From positions 253,480 through 280,383 of the forward strand of contig NW_014577474.1 of NCBI RefSeq assembly GCF_000485595.1: DNA of 26,904 bases, read 5' to 3'. Every line of letters starts with the position of its first letter. Within the stretch, counting starts at the first letter, position 1. The translations under genes were made by a program, and so were the position numbers. This document shows, in pieces, positions 1 to 10,382 of the stretch. The notes below the pieces were generated by a model. It was given only the letters and a program-made list of their open reading frames with translations, was not told where the DNA came from and made no database searches. The DNA is from Priapulus caudatus. Taxonomy: Eukaryota > Priapulida > Priapulimorpha > Priapulimorphida > Priapulidae.

Positions 1-379
1 TGGTGCGGTACGGCTCGGAGAGCATAGATTACTAACAAGGGGATTGCTAACTCACGCTTTGCTCGCCTTGGAAAACGCTAAGTGTGTGTGACTCGGGTGG
101 CGCGGACCGAGGCTGATACGTATGCGGGCTTAAGGGGCGAAACTAAATAATAAATGGTTGCATCGCAGGTGCTAAGTGGCACACGCACATCCGGTTAAGG
201 TGCCGCGGTACGGGTAGGATCTACGGTAACGGTAACATATATTTTGCAATATGCGTGTGTGTGCGGATGCGAGCTGGTTCCGAGGCTGTGGGGGCCACAC
301 ACAGCAGCAAGGTCACATGGTCACACACCACACATCCGCCCACACTACACGTACACACATCATCCCACGTCTAAATATA
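1..379. other. Left flank, no gene recognised
   Basis: No filamin exon or other protein similarity is seen on either strand. The 290-360 part is CA-rich. If the filamin gene extends leftwards, this is intron sequence, but the preceding filamin exon is not visible here. Confidence 0.5.
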
Positions 380-662
380 CAACATGTTCTGCTTGTCATG
401 TCTATGACAAAATACGGCATAACTGCATATTACGCTCTTGCTAATGAGCACGATTTGTGTCATAGAAGGTTCTTTCCTATGAAACAAATATTGGCTCTTT
501 AGCAGCTGAAATTCACTGCTTGCGTTCAATAATCAGCGCTCATAAAACTCCTAATGATGGCGCACAACACATGAAAGATTCTTGCCCTATGACAAATAGT
601 GTCAATAGGAAAGCGTATTATGCGTATGTCGTATTTGTCATAGATGCAAGCAGAACAGGCTG
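380..662. mobile_element. hAT-like MITE, copy 1
   Basis: A 283-bp non-coding element. Its left end reads CAACATGTTCTGCTTG and the reverse complement of its right end reads CAGCCTGTTCTGCTTG, giving imperfect terminal inverted repeats. AAATATA flanks both sides (373-379 and 663-669), a likely 7-8 bp target-site duplication. The interior is full of inverted CTATGACA/TGTCATAG motifs, so the single strand would fold back over most of its length. A related copy lies at 11883-12179 with a different flanking duplication, which supports mobility. The CA start and duplication length suggest hAT, but this is inferred without the autonomous partner. Confidence 0.75.
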
Positions 663-845
663 AAATATAAGCTGTAATTTACATTACCATTTACGTACAT
701 TCCTATCGGAGTAGAGATATGGCGCGTATGCGTGGAAACGACGGGAGGTTATATCACAGCCAGCACAACAACATTACAGCATGAGAAACAACGACGTAGT
801 ATATATTGGATTCCTTTGGAAGTACGCGCTCGTATATTATTTATT

Positions 846-882
846 ATATATATATATGGTGTGTGTGTGTGTTGTGGTGTGG

Positions 883-934
<52 letters not shown>

Positions 935-972
935 TGTGTGTGCGTGCGTGCGTGCGTGCGTGTGTATATATA
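846..972. repeat. (TA)n(GT)n(TGCG)n microsatellite
   Basis: Short TA run, then GT repeats, then a nearly pure TGCG tetranucleotide run, ending in GTGTATATATA. Short open frames through it (repeated CVRA) are products of the repeat and not genes. Confidence 0.95.
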
Positions 973-1181
973 TTAGGTAGATGAGTTTATCTCTGCAGGC
1001 GCACGTGCGTAGGCTTAATTAGATCTGAACACCTGCTGATTACGTACTCTTCATTTTAATTATCGTTGCTTTCAAGTATGATGCTCTGTATGTACTATGT
1101 TTTTCAAGTAAGGTGCCTGGCCACTTGCCGAAGCACTGTTCAGGCGTGTTTCCTCACACACAGATTATAACGTAGACAGGC

Positions 1182-1241
1182 TATAATAATAAGTAATATA
1201 ATAAGATAATAATAATAATAATAATAATAGTAATAATAAGT
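1182..1241. repeat. (TAA)n trinucleotide repeat
   Basis: Interrupted TAA/ATA run lying about 70 bp before the TA-flanked MITE. Confidence 0.9.
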
Positions 1242-1311
1242 TATCAGACTATGGTGGCCAAAATGACCATTAATCTATTCACTAAATCCTGGAGATCCAT
1301 GGATATCACTA

Positions 1312-1759
1312 AAGGGCCGGACACACTAGGCGATTTTATCGGGCGACTCAGTCGGGCGACTCAATCGCCGGTGAAAATCGCGTTGAAAATGTGTTCAGTC
1401 AGTCGCCGCCGATTTAGTCGCCCGATTCAATCTCATCGATCAAAACGTTTTGATATTATCGGGTGATTATTTCAGTCGCACGACTCGATTGCCTAATGTG
1501 TCCGGGTCGGCGATTTAGTCGCCCGATTGTACAATTCATCGGCAAATCAGAGTTGTTCAATGATACTGGTTAGGCCGCGTTACTATGTGGATGTTTACGT
1601 GGTGGTGGTAGTGTGCGGTAGGTGGCGGTAGAAACTCGCCGTCAAAACGAAACTCGCCGTCGTGTTCACTCGACTCTCGCGATAGAATCGGGCGATAGAA
1701 TCGGGCGATAAAGTCGCCCGATTAGATCGCATTAAAATCGCCTAGTGTGTCCGGCCCTT
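1312..1759. mobile_element. TA-flanked MITE with 27-bp perfect TIRs
   Basis: A 448-bp element with perfect 27-bp terminal inverted repeats at 1312-1338 and 1733-1759, beginning AAGGGCCGGACACACTAGGC. TA dinucleotides flank it (1310-1311 and 1760-1761), the target duplication expected of Tc1/mariner-type transposition. The interior carries many subterminal copies of TCGGGCGA and its inverse TCGCCCGA in both orientations, which could bind a transposase in trans or form nested hairpins. It has no coding capacity of its own. The superfamily assignment is inferred from the TA duplication only. Confidence 0.85.
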
Positions 1760-1906
1760 TACTTTAGGTTTTTTTTCTCTGTGATATGATGGCCCCTCTG
1801 AGCCACCGCACTCAAGCCAAATCGGTAAGCTTTACCCAGACAACTGCTAAGACGTAATAATCAGGTGATGGCTATAATCATAATCGCAATCGGCTGTTCT
1901 TCACAG

Positions 1907-2128
1907 GTCCGCGTGGCAACCCGGTCGAGTGCCAGGTGTACCTGTGGAAAGGGCGCATCTACCGGGCCGAGTACCGACCGAACGAGGTCGGATCTCACAA
2001 GGTGGACGTCATCTACAACGACCTCGCCATTCCCGGATCTCCGTTCGTCTGCGAGGTGTATGACGTCAGCAAGATCCGCGTACACGCCGCTGATGACGGT
2101 GTCGTCGGACAGACGCTCAACTTTAAAG
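1907..2128 (+). CDS. Filamin exon A (222 nt)
   Basis: Acceptor TTCTTCACAG before 1907, donor AAAG|GTAGGC after 2128, phase 1 at both ends, 74 codons. It begins in the middle of a filamin repeat with the GPRGNPV segment (the usual GPSGK position), runs through YRAEYRPNEVGSHKVDV and the IPGSPFVCEVYD end strands, then opens the next repeat (IRVHAADDGVVGQTLNFK). The last stretch lacks the G.GL signature and looks like an even-type repeat start. The 3' 28 nt and the first 31 nt of the intron are duplicated 109 bp downstream. The length matches exon D exactly. Confidence 0.92.
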
Positions 2129-3208
2129 GTAGGCGTGCGCCACAGTAATAGAGAATAGAATCAGAGCGCTGTTAATACAAATATACTGGAAGCGTGGCAG
2201 TGCAAGGGGGTCGTCGGACAGACGCTCAACTTGAAAGGTAGGCGTGCGCCACAGTAATAGAGAATAGACTGGACGACGAACTACATATCGCGAGTGTGTA
2301 TTCTGTTCTGATGGATTCCGATCTCTGTCTCGCGGGCTGAAGATCTGGCGGGGCGGTTATTGGAATGTTTTCGCTGCTTCTGTCGTCACTGGAAAACAAT
2401 TTCCTGCGGTAGTCTTGCTTTAATTTATCATCCCGTACGATGATTAGCGAAGCCGCATGAGGTAGCGTTTCATCTGGCTGGCTAGCCCTCAAGTAGCGAC
2501 ATGTGAGAGAGTATCTGGCCACACGCACGCACAAGCGCACGCACACGCGCGCGCACACACACGCATACACGCGCGCGCAATGCGCACGCACGCACACAAT
2601 GCGCACGCGCCGCCTGGGGATCCCACACGAAACGCGCACGGCAGCACACACCACCCGCACACACACACCACACACACACACACACACGACACACACACAC
2701 ACGTCACCGAGCGCACCACGCGCATAGCGCCTGATAACTGAGCTGCTCATCTCCCACTGGGTCGCTCGCCGTCGCGTTAGCCTCGGCGCGTTGGCGTGCG
2801 TGCGACCGGCGGCTATGTTTGCTGCACACTGCCGTGCGCGCACTGTGGTGACCCGGTCACCCGGTGTCCACCCTTCATTGCGCGTGCCCGGTCACCCCGG
2901 TGTTCACTCACCTTGCGTGATAAATCGCCGCATGTGTAGACATCGGCTTGCTAATTACGACTAACTACTAAACTACACCCACACTCCCAGCGGGTTTAAT
3001 GCGTGCCGAGGCGCCTCACAGGTGCTATGGCAGCGCCTCCAATTAAGCGTATAGTCTAAATTACACGCGTAATTCGTTTTCGCGCGCGGGTGCGTTTGTG
3101 TGCGGGCGTGTGTGCGTGTGTCTGTATGTGCGTGCATCCGTGCTTGTGTATGTGTGTGTGTATGTGAGGGGGGGTTAGGTGTAGTGTGTGTGTGTGTGTG
3201 TGTGTGTG

Positions 3209-3254
<46 letters not shown>

Positions 3255-3276
3255 TGTTTGTGTGTGTGTGTGTTTG

Positions 3277-3318
<42 letters not shown>

Positions 3319-5583
3319 TGTGTGTGTTGTGTGTTGTGTGTGATGTGTGTGTGTTGTGGTGTGTGTGTGCTAGTGTGTGCTGTGTCCTGTGTAATGGTCT
3401 GGTGTCTGTGTCTGTGTCTGTGTCTGCATAGTCGTGTGTCTGTGTCTGTGTCTGTGTCTGTGTGCTGTGTCTGTGTCTGTGTTCTGTGTCTGTGTCTGGT
3501 GTCTGTGTCTGTGTCCTGTGTCCTGTGTCCTGTGTCCTGTGGTCTGTGTCTGTGTACTGTGTCTGTGTCTGTGTCTGTGTCTGTGTCTGATGTCTGTGTC
3601 TGTGTCTGTTGTCTGTGTCTGTGTCTTGGTGTCTGTGTCTGTTGTCTGTGTCTGTGTCTGTGTCTTCTGTGTCTGTGTCTGTGTCTGTGTCTGTGCTGTG
3701 CCTGTGTCTGTGTCTGTGTCTGTGTCTGTGTCTGTGTCTGTGTCTGTGTCCCTGTGTCCTGTGTCTGTGTCCTTCGTGTCTGTGTCTTGTGTGCTGTGTC
3801 TTGTGTCCTGTGTCTGGTGTCTGTGTCTTGTGTCTGTGGTCTGTGTCTGCTGTGCTGTGGTCTGTGTCTGTGTGGCTGTGTCTGTGTCTGTGTCTGTGTC
3901 TGTGTCTGTGTCTGTGTCTGTGTCTGTGTCTGTGTATGTGTCTGTGTCTGTGTCTGTGTTGTGTCTGTGGTCCTGTGTCTGTGTCTGTGTCTGTGTCTGT
4001 GGTCTGTTGTCTGTGTCTGGTGTCTGTGTCTGTGTCTTGTGTCTGTGTCTGTGTCTGTGTCTTGTGTCTGTGGTCTGTGTCTGTGTTTCTGTGTCTGTGT
4101 CTGTGTCTGTGTCTGTGTCTGTGTCTGTGTCTGTGTCTGTGTCTGTGTCTGTGTCTAGTGTGCTGTGTCTGTGTCTGTGTCTGTGTCCTGTGTCTGTGTC
4201 TGTGCCTGTGTCTGTGTCTGTGTCTGTGTCTGTGTCTGTGTCTGTTCTGTGTCTGTGTCCTGTGTCTGTGTCTGTGTCTGTGTCTGTGTCCTGTGTTCCG
4301 TGGTCTTGTGCTGTGTCTGTGTCTGATGTGCTGTGTCTGTGTCTGTGTCTGTGTCTGTGTCTGTGTCTGTTTGTCTTGTGTCCTGTGTCTGTGTCTGTGT
4401 CTGTGGTCGTGATCCTGTGTCTGTGTCTGTGTCCTGTGTCGTCTGTGTCTGTGTCTGTGTCTGTGTCTGTGTCTGTGTCTGTGTCTGTGTGCTGTGTCTG
4501 TGTCTGTGGTCTGGTCTGTGTCTGTGTCTGGTGTCTGTGTCTGTGTCTGTGTCTGTGTCTGTGTCTGGTGTCTGTGTCTGTGTCTGTGTCTGTGTTCTGT
4601 GTCTGCTGTCTGTGTTGTGTCCTGTGTCGTGTTGTGTCTGTGTCTGTGTCTTTGTCATGTGTCTGGGTGTCCTGTGTTCTGTGTCTGTGTGGCTGGTGTC
4701 GTGGTGTCTGTGTCTGTGTCTGTGTCTGATGTCTTGTGTCTGTTGGTCTGTGTCTGTGTCTTCGTGTCGTGTGTCCTGTGTCTGTGGGTCTGTGTCTGGT
4801 GGTCTGATGTCTTTTGGTGTCTGTGTGCTGTGTCTGTGTTGACTGTCTTGTCTGTGGTCTGTGTCTGTGTCTATTGTGTCTGTGTTCTTGTGTGCTCTGT
4901 GTCTGTGTCTGTGTCTGTGTCTGTGTCTGTGTCTGTGTATTGTGGTCTGTGTCTGTGTCTGTGTGCTGTGTCTGATGGTCATGTGTCTGTGTTCTGTGTC
5001 TGTGTCTGGTCTGGTGTCTGTGTCTGTGTCTGTGTCTGTGTCTGTGTCTGTGTCTGTGTCTGTGTCTGTTGTCTGTGTCTGTGTCTGTGTCTGTGTCTGT
5101 GTCTGTGTCTGATCGTCTGTGTCTGTGTACTGTGTCTGTGTCTGTGTCCTTGTGTCTGTAGTCTGTGTCTGTGTCTGTGTCCTGTGCTAGTGTCGTGACT
5201 GTGTCTGTGTCTGTGTCTGTGTCTGTGTCTGTGTCTGTGTCTGTGTGTAGTCTGTGTCTGTGTCTGTGTCTGTGTGCTGTAGGTGCTGTGTCCCTGTGTC
5301 TGTGTCTGTGATCTGTGTCTGTGTACTGTGTCTGTGTCTGTGTCTGTGTCTGTGTGCTGTGTCTGATGTCTGTGTCTGTTCCGTGTCTGTGTCCTGGTGT
5401 CTGTGTTTGTGTCTGGTGTCTGTGTCGCTGTGTCTGGTGTCTGTGTCTGTGTCCTGTGTCTGGTCTTGGTCTGTGCTGTGTCTGTGTCTGGTGTCCTGTG
5501 TCTGTGTCTTGTGTCTGTGTCTGTGGTTTGTGTCTTGTCTTGGTTCTGTGTTCGTTGTGTCTGTGTCTGATGTCGTGTCTGTG

Positions 5584-5616
<33 letters not shown>

Positions 5617-7581
5617 TGTGTGTGTGGTGGTGTGTGTGTGTGTGTGTGTGTGGTGTGTGTTGTGTGTGTGTGTAAGCGTGGAGGGATGGGTGAAAATTTT
5701 TTAAGTGATATGTAAAAGTAGCTGGTGAATAGAAGCTGGTGAACCTTTAGAAACGTTTATTGTGAGCGGCCTCAAAGTGACGGCTCTCTCGCTCATTCTG
5801 AGCATAATTACAGAGAAAATTAATTATGGTAGTTAACGGCTTACTTCTCTCCCAAGAGGGAAAGGCTCACTGACTGACATTTTAAGAGGATTCGCGCTGA
5901 CTATGTTTGTTAGCAGGAGCGTCCTCTATCCAAAGGTCTCTCTCTCCCCACACAATAGACATTAACCACTGATAATTGTTCTAATGTATGTGTATGCGTG
6001 CGCGCGTGCGTGCGTGCATTCGTGCGGCGTGCATGTGTATGCGCGTGCGTGCGAGCGTGTGTGTATGCGTTCGTTTGTGCGTGTGAGTGTGTGTGCGTTC
6101 ATTCGTGCGGCATGTGCGTGCGTGCGCGCGTAGGTGTCCGTGGCGTTGCGCGCCGTATGTCCGTTCGTGCGCGCCGTGTGTGCGTGCGTGCGCAGCGTGA
6201 TATCCGTGGCGGTGCGCGCCGTGTGTGCGTGCGTCCGTCAGCGCCGAGGCAGCCGCGTGGTCCGTGCGTGCGCGCCGTGTGTGGCGGGCGTGCGCGCCGT
6301 GTGTGCGTGCGTGCGCGCGCCGTGTGTCCGTTCGTGGCGCGCCGTGTGTTGCGTTGCGTGTGTCCGTGGCGTGCGCGCCGTGTGTGCATGCGTGCGCGGC
6401 GTGTATCCGTGCGTGCGCTGCCGTGGTGTGCGTGCGTGCGGCGCGCCGTGTGTCCGTGCGTGCGCGCTGTGTGTTGCGGGCGTGCGCGCGGCCGTGGTGT
6501 CCGTGCGTGCGCGCCGTGTGTGCGTGCGTGCGCAGCGCCTGTGTCCGTCGTGGGCGCGAGCGCTCGTGTCGTGTTTTCGTGAGTGTGTCCGTGCGTCAGC
6601 ATTGCGTCGGCGTCACATCGTCTGCGTCTCGTGTTGCAGTTGACACGTCGCAGGCGGGTTACGGCAACATCGAGCCGGAGATGAAGGCGCGTGGCCACGA
6701 CGTGCCTCTGCGTAAGCTCAACCAGGGTAGCGGCATCTACATGCTCACCTTTACGCCGCAGGAGCCCGTGCGCACCAAACTCTACCTCACCTTCAACGGA
6801 CACCCAGAAGCCCGTCCGTCAAAGGTACGCGTATGTTATATGTTAAAGGTACGCGTATGTTATATGTTAAAGGTACGCGTACGTTATACCCCGTACAGAC
6901 TGCAGATTTGATCCCCACATCAAACTATAGTCCGGGCCCGATGCGCGCTAAAATTTTTCCAGTGTGTACACGCTATCCCGCGCAAATACGCGCTAGTTGA
7001 GACTAAATTAGCCTCGAAAATGCAGTGGGTCATGATCAATTTTAGTATTAAGCGTTACGGTGCATTGGTCGGTGTGGCTGCTCGGTTTTGGATGGGGTGA
7101 CATGCTTTGATATTTACTTTCAATGAATATCCGCCAAAGGTTGGCGTGTTAGTTTTACGGCGCGAAGGTCGGTGTTACTGCTCCGGTGGGATGTGCCATG
7201 ACGTTTTAGTACCATTAGATATGTGTATGATGAAGGCTTGTTATCAATTCAGATAGATTTGAGGCGGATTGAGGAGAGAGGTTGTATAGATGGGAAGAGC
7301 GGATGAGAGAGAGGTAAAAGAGGGGAAAGTGAGGAGAGAGAGGAGCGAGGGAACAGAGAGGGAAGCGAGAGAGAGAGAGAGGGTATAGAGGGGATGAACG
7401 AGTGAGATAGAGGTGATATAGAAGGGGAGCGGGTGAGAGAGATAAGAGAGGGGAAAGCGAGGAGAGAGAGAGGAGAGGAGGGGGAAGCAGAGAAGAGGGA
7501 ACGAGAAAGAGAGAGGGTATAGAGGGGATGAACGAGTGAGAGAGAGGTGATATAGAGGGGGAGCGAGTGAGAGAGGAAAGC

Positions 7582-7621
<40 letters not shown>

Positions 7622-7784
7622 GAGAGAGAGACAGAGAGAGCAAGACGCAGAGAGAGAAGAGACTGAGAAGAGAGAGAGAGAGCAGGAGAGGAGAGAGAGA
7701 GAGATGAGAGAGAGCAGAGATGCGAGAGAGAGCAGGAGAGCAGAGCAAGAAGAGAGCGAGATGAGAGAAGAGAGAGAAAGATGA

Positions 7785-7828
<44 letters not shown>

Positions 7829-10351
7829 GAGAGCGCGCGGCTGACAGCCAGAGAGAGAGTAGGCATGTCTTCGATGTTTATCAAAACACCATGCAGTGAG
7901 GAGCGGTGGTTTGCGCACACCTTTGTGAAGTGGTCGCCGTAGTAATGAGAGATCTCACTCGCTAATAGCTGGCATTTCATTACTAGTTCCGCAATTCTAG
8001 TATATACAGTTGCACGGATTCGTGCGGCTAGATGTAATTATGATTTGTTTTTACAAAGGGTTCTGTTGGTATTATTAGTTCGAACACCGTGCGCGTATAT
8101 TTCTACGGATGCATGCTTTGTGATCGTCGTACGTTCGACGCGATTGTGTCTCAATTTCCATCTTTATTTCCAACTTGAATATCGTAGTTCCCAACTGCAA
8201 TTACGCTCGCGTAATTAATCCCTGCCTCTGCATCCTCCTGTTCATGCAGGCAGTCCGTTTGAGGTGCACGTGAAGGATTTTGCAATGCAGCAGACTCACC
8301 TTGGATTGACCCACGAGCCGGGCCACGTTGTCGCCAGCGGCAGGGGCCTGAAGGGTGGTCGCGTGGGCGACAGGCTCTGGTTTGTCGCAGAGGTTCACAC
8401 AGCTGAGGGACAGCTAGAGACCTTCATCACAGGTATGAACATATGCGGGTAACATGTGCGACGTATTGCCACTGAATGCGGTTGATGGGTGGGAGTTTTT
8501 TTTCGTTGGTTTATGCTAGCCAGTTATTCTGTAACAGGCTGTAATGAGCTGATATTCAAGAAGGGAATGTATATAAAGTCCTTATAAAGTCTTCGTTTCT
8601 TTATTTTTCAATTAAAATTTCCCACTAAAAATTGTTTCGGGTTTGAGTTTTGGCATGTTGCCACGTTGACCATTACTCAGGAATTTTCTAGCTAATAGTG
8701 AAAGCTTTTACGCCGAAGACCCCCAGTACCGGTACTGTGTAATCGTGTGGTTTTTCTGCACGACGTTGGCTGCCGTTTCTTGCTAAAAGCTGCAAAGGCT
8801 TTAATTAGAAAGCTTTTAAACGGAATTTGTCGCCATTTTATCGGCAGTGTCTAGAATGCTTCACTGTAGCTCTGAATGTATCCGCATGAGTCGGATAGCG
8901 AAGGGAGAACTCTAGCCACAGGTTACCTTATTGCTCCTCACTACCTACCGGAAAGAGAAAACGTCCTGCGACGTGAAACAGTTGTGAGCTTGGTGGGGCT
9001 AGAAGAACTCGTGTTATACCGTATCGATCGTTTACCCTGATATGCAGTGCAGTCTCTAAGCATCGTCCTTGGGCCGCTAGTGCCACCAACAGATAGTGTT
9101 ACTTTGTAATAGCAGCAAGGTTCAAAACCGAACTTGCTTCTCCCTACTATACTCTGCCTACCTATGCGTCATCACTTCTGTGTAGAAACGCGTCACTTCA
9201 CGAAACACTCCTCTCATGAGTAAAAGTATGTTTCTTCAAAGTAGGTTCATAAGAGAGAGAGAGGCCAGGCTTAAATAAGAAGAGGCCGGGCTGCGGCATT
9301 GCTGGTGGTTTTAGCTACTAATTAGCTGGCTGTAGTTCGGTCTTACCTCAAATCCAACTGGTCTCATATCGAATCGAAACTGATATCATGATAAAGAACA
9401 TGTACGTCGAGAAGGAAGCAAATAATGGCCGACGTGTAAGCAAGCAGCAGTAAATTAATCGAGCGTCGCTCTGCGCGCAAAAATCTCCCGCTTTGCCGAA
9501 GCAACGTTGATTTGATGTGCTTAGTTGGTTGCACAGCCGTGCGTTGGCGATATTTGTGCTCACAGTCGCATCAACACTCATTACACAACTGATCAAAGCT
9601 CTGCGAGTTGGCGTGTTCTCAATTGCATTGTTTATTGGCGTGTTCTCAATTGCATTGTTTATTGGCGTGTTCTCAATTGCATTGTTTATCGGCGTGTTCT
9701 CAATTGCATTGTTTATTGGCATGTTCTCAATTGCATTGTTTCTTGGCGTGTTCTCAATTGCATTGTTTTTTGGTGTGTTCTCAATTGCATTGTTTATTGG
9801 CGTGTTTTCAACTGCATTGTTTATTACGCGCAGCGCCGAACGGCAGCCACATTCAGGCGCGGCAGAGCAAGCAGAAAGATGGCGACTACAAGATCGACTG
9901 GTCGCCGACCGTTCCCGGGCGATATCAGATCGACGTGATGCAGAGCGGACGCGCGATCATGGGCAGCCCGTTCTACGCTGAAGTCTACGACCCGAGCAGA
10001 GTTGTCATAGAGGAAGTCACCCAGGCGATGGTCGCACACGAGGCTGGGTTTAAAGGTGCGAGTCGCGTTTCCAATATGTCCGTATCGACGCTGCGCCGGA
10101 ACGAAAACGCGCACGATGAACATTAAAATATCGTGAACTAAATATTTGACCTCAAATTAAATGGCGTTGTTGTGAGCTGTGCATGCGTTGGTGCGTGCGT
10201 GCGTGCATGCGTTGGTGCGTGCGTGCGTGCATGCGTTGGTGCGTGCGTGCGTGCATGCGTTGGTGCGTGCGTGCGTGCATGCGTTGGTGCGTGCGTGCGT
10301 GCATGCGTTGGTGCGTGCGTGCATGCATGTGCGTGCGTGTGTGTGTGTGTA

Positions 10352-10382
<31 letters not shown>

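Noticed and set aside
3322-4982. Long open frames of 270-430 codons on both strands
   Set aside because: They translate a TGTGTC/TG simple repeat (Cys-Val, Val-Ser, Thr-Asp alternation); open in every frame by composition only.
6099-6803. 234-codon minus-strand frame
   Set aside because: Mostly a translated TGCG repeat (His-Thr-Arg-Arg-Ala), and its start overlaps filamin exon B on the other strand.
7215-7980. Leu/Ser-rich minus-strand frames resembling membrane proteins
   Set aside because: Translation of a GA/TC tract; no domain, and all three minus frames look alike.
9348-9722. NTPINNAIE-repeat protein on the minus strand
   Set aside because: Direct translation of the 27-bp minisatellite; no conserved start or domain outside it.
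9608-10324. Regular 24- and 27-bp repeats as a CRISPR-like array
   Set aside because: Units are contiguous with no unique spacers, in animal intronic DNA; they are minisatellites.
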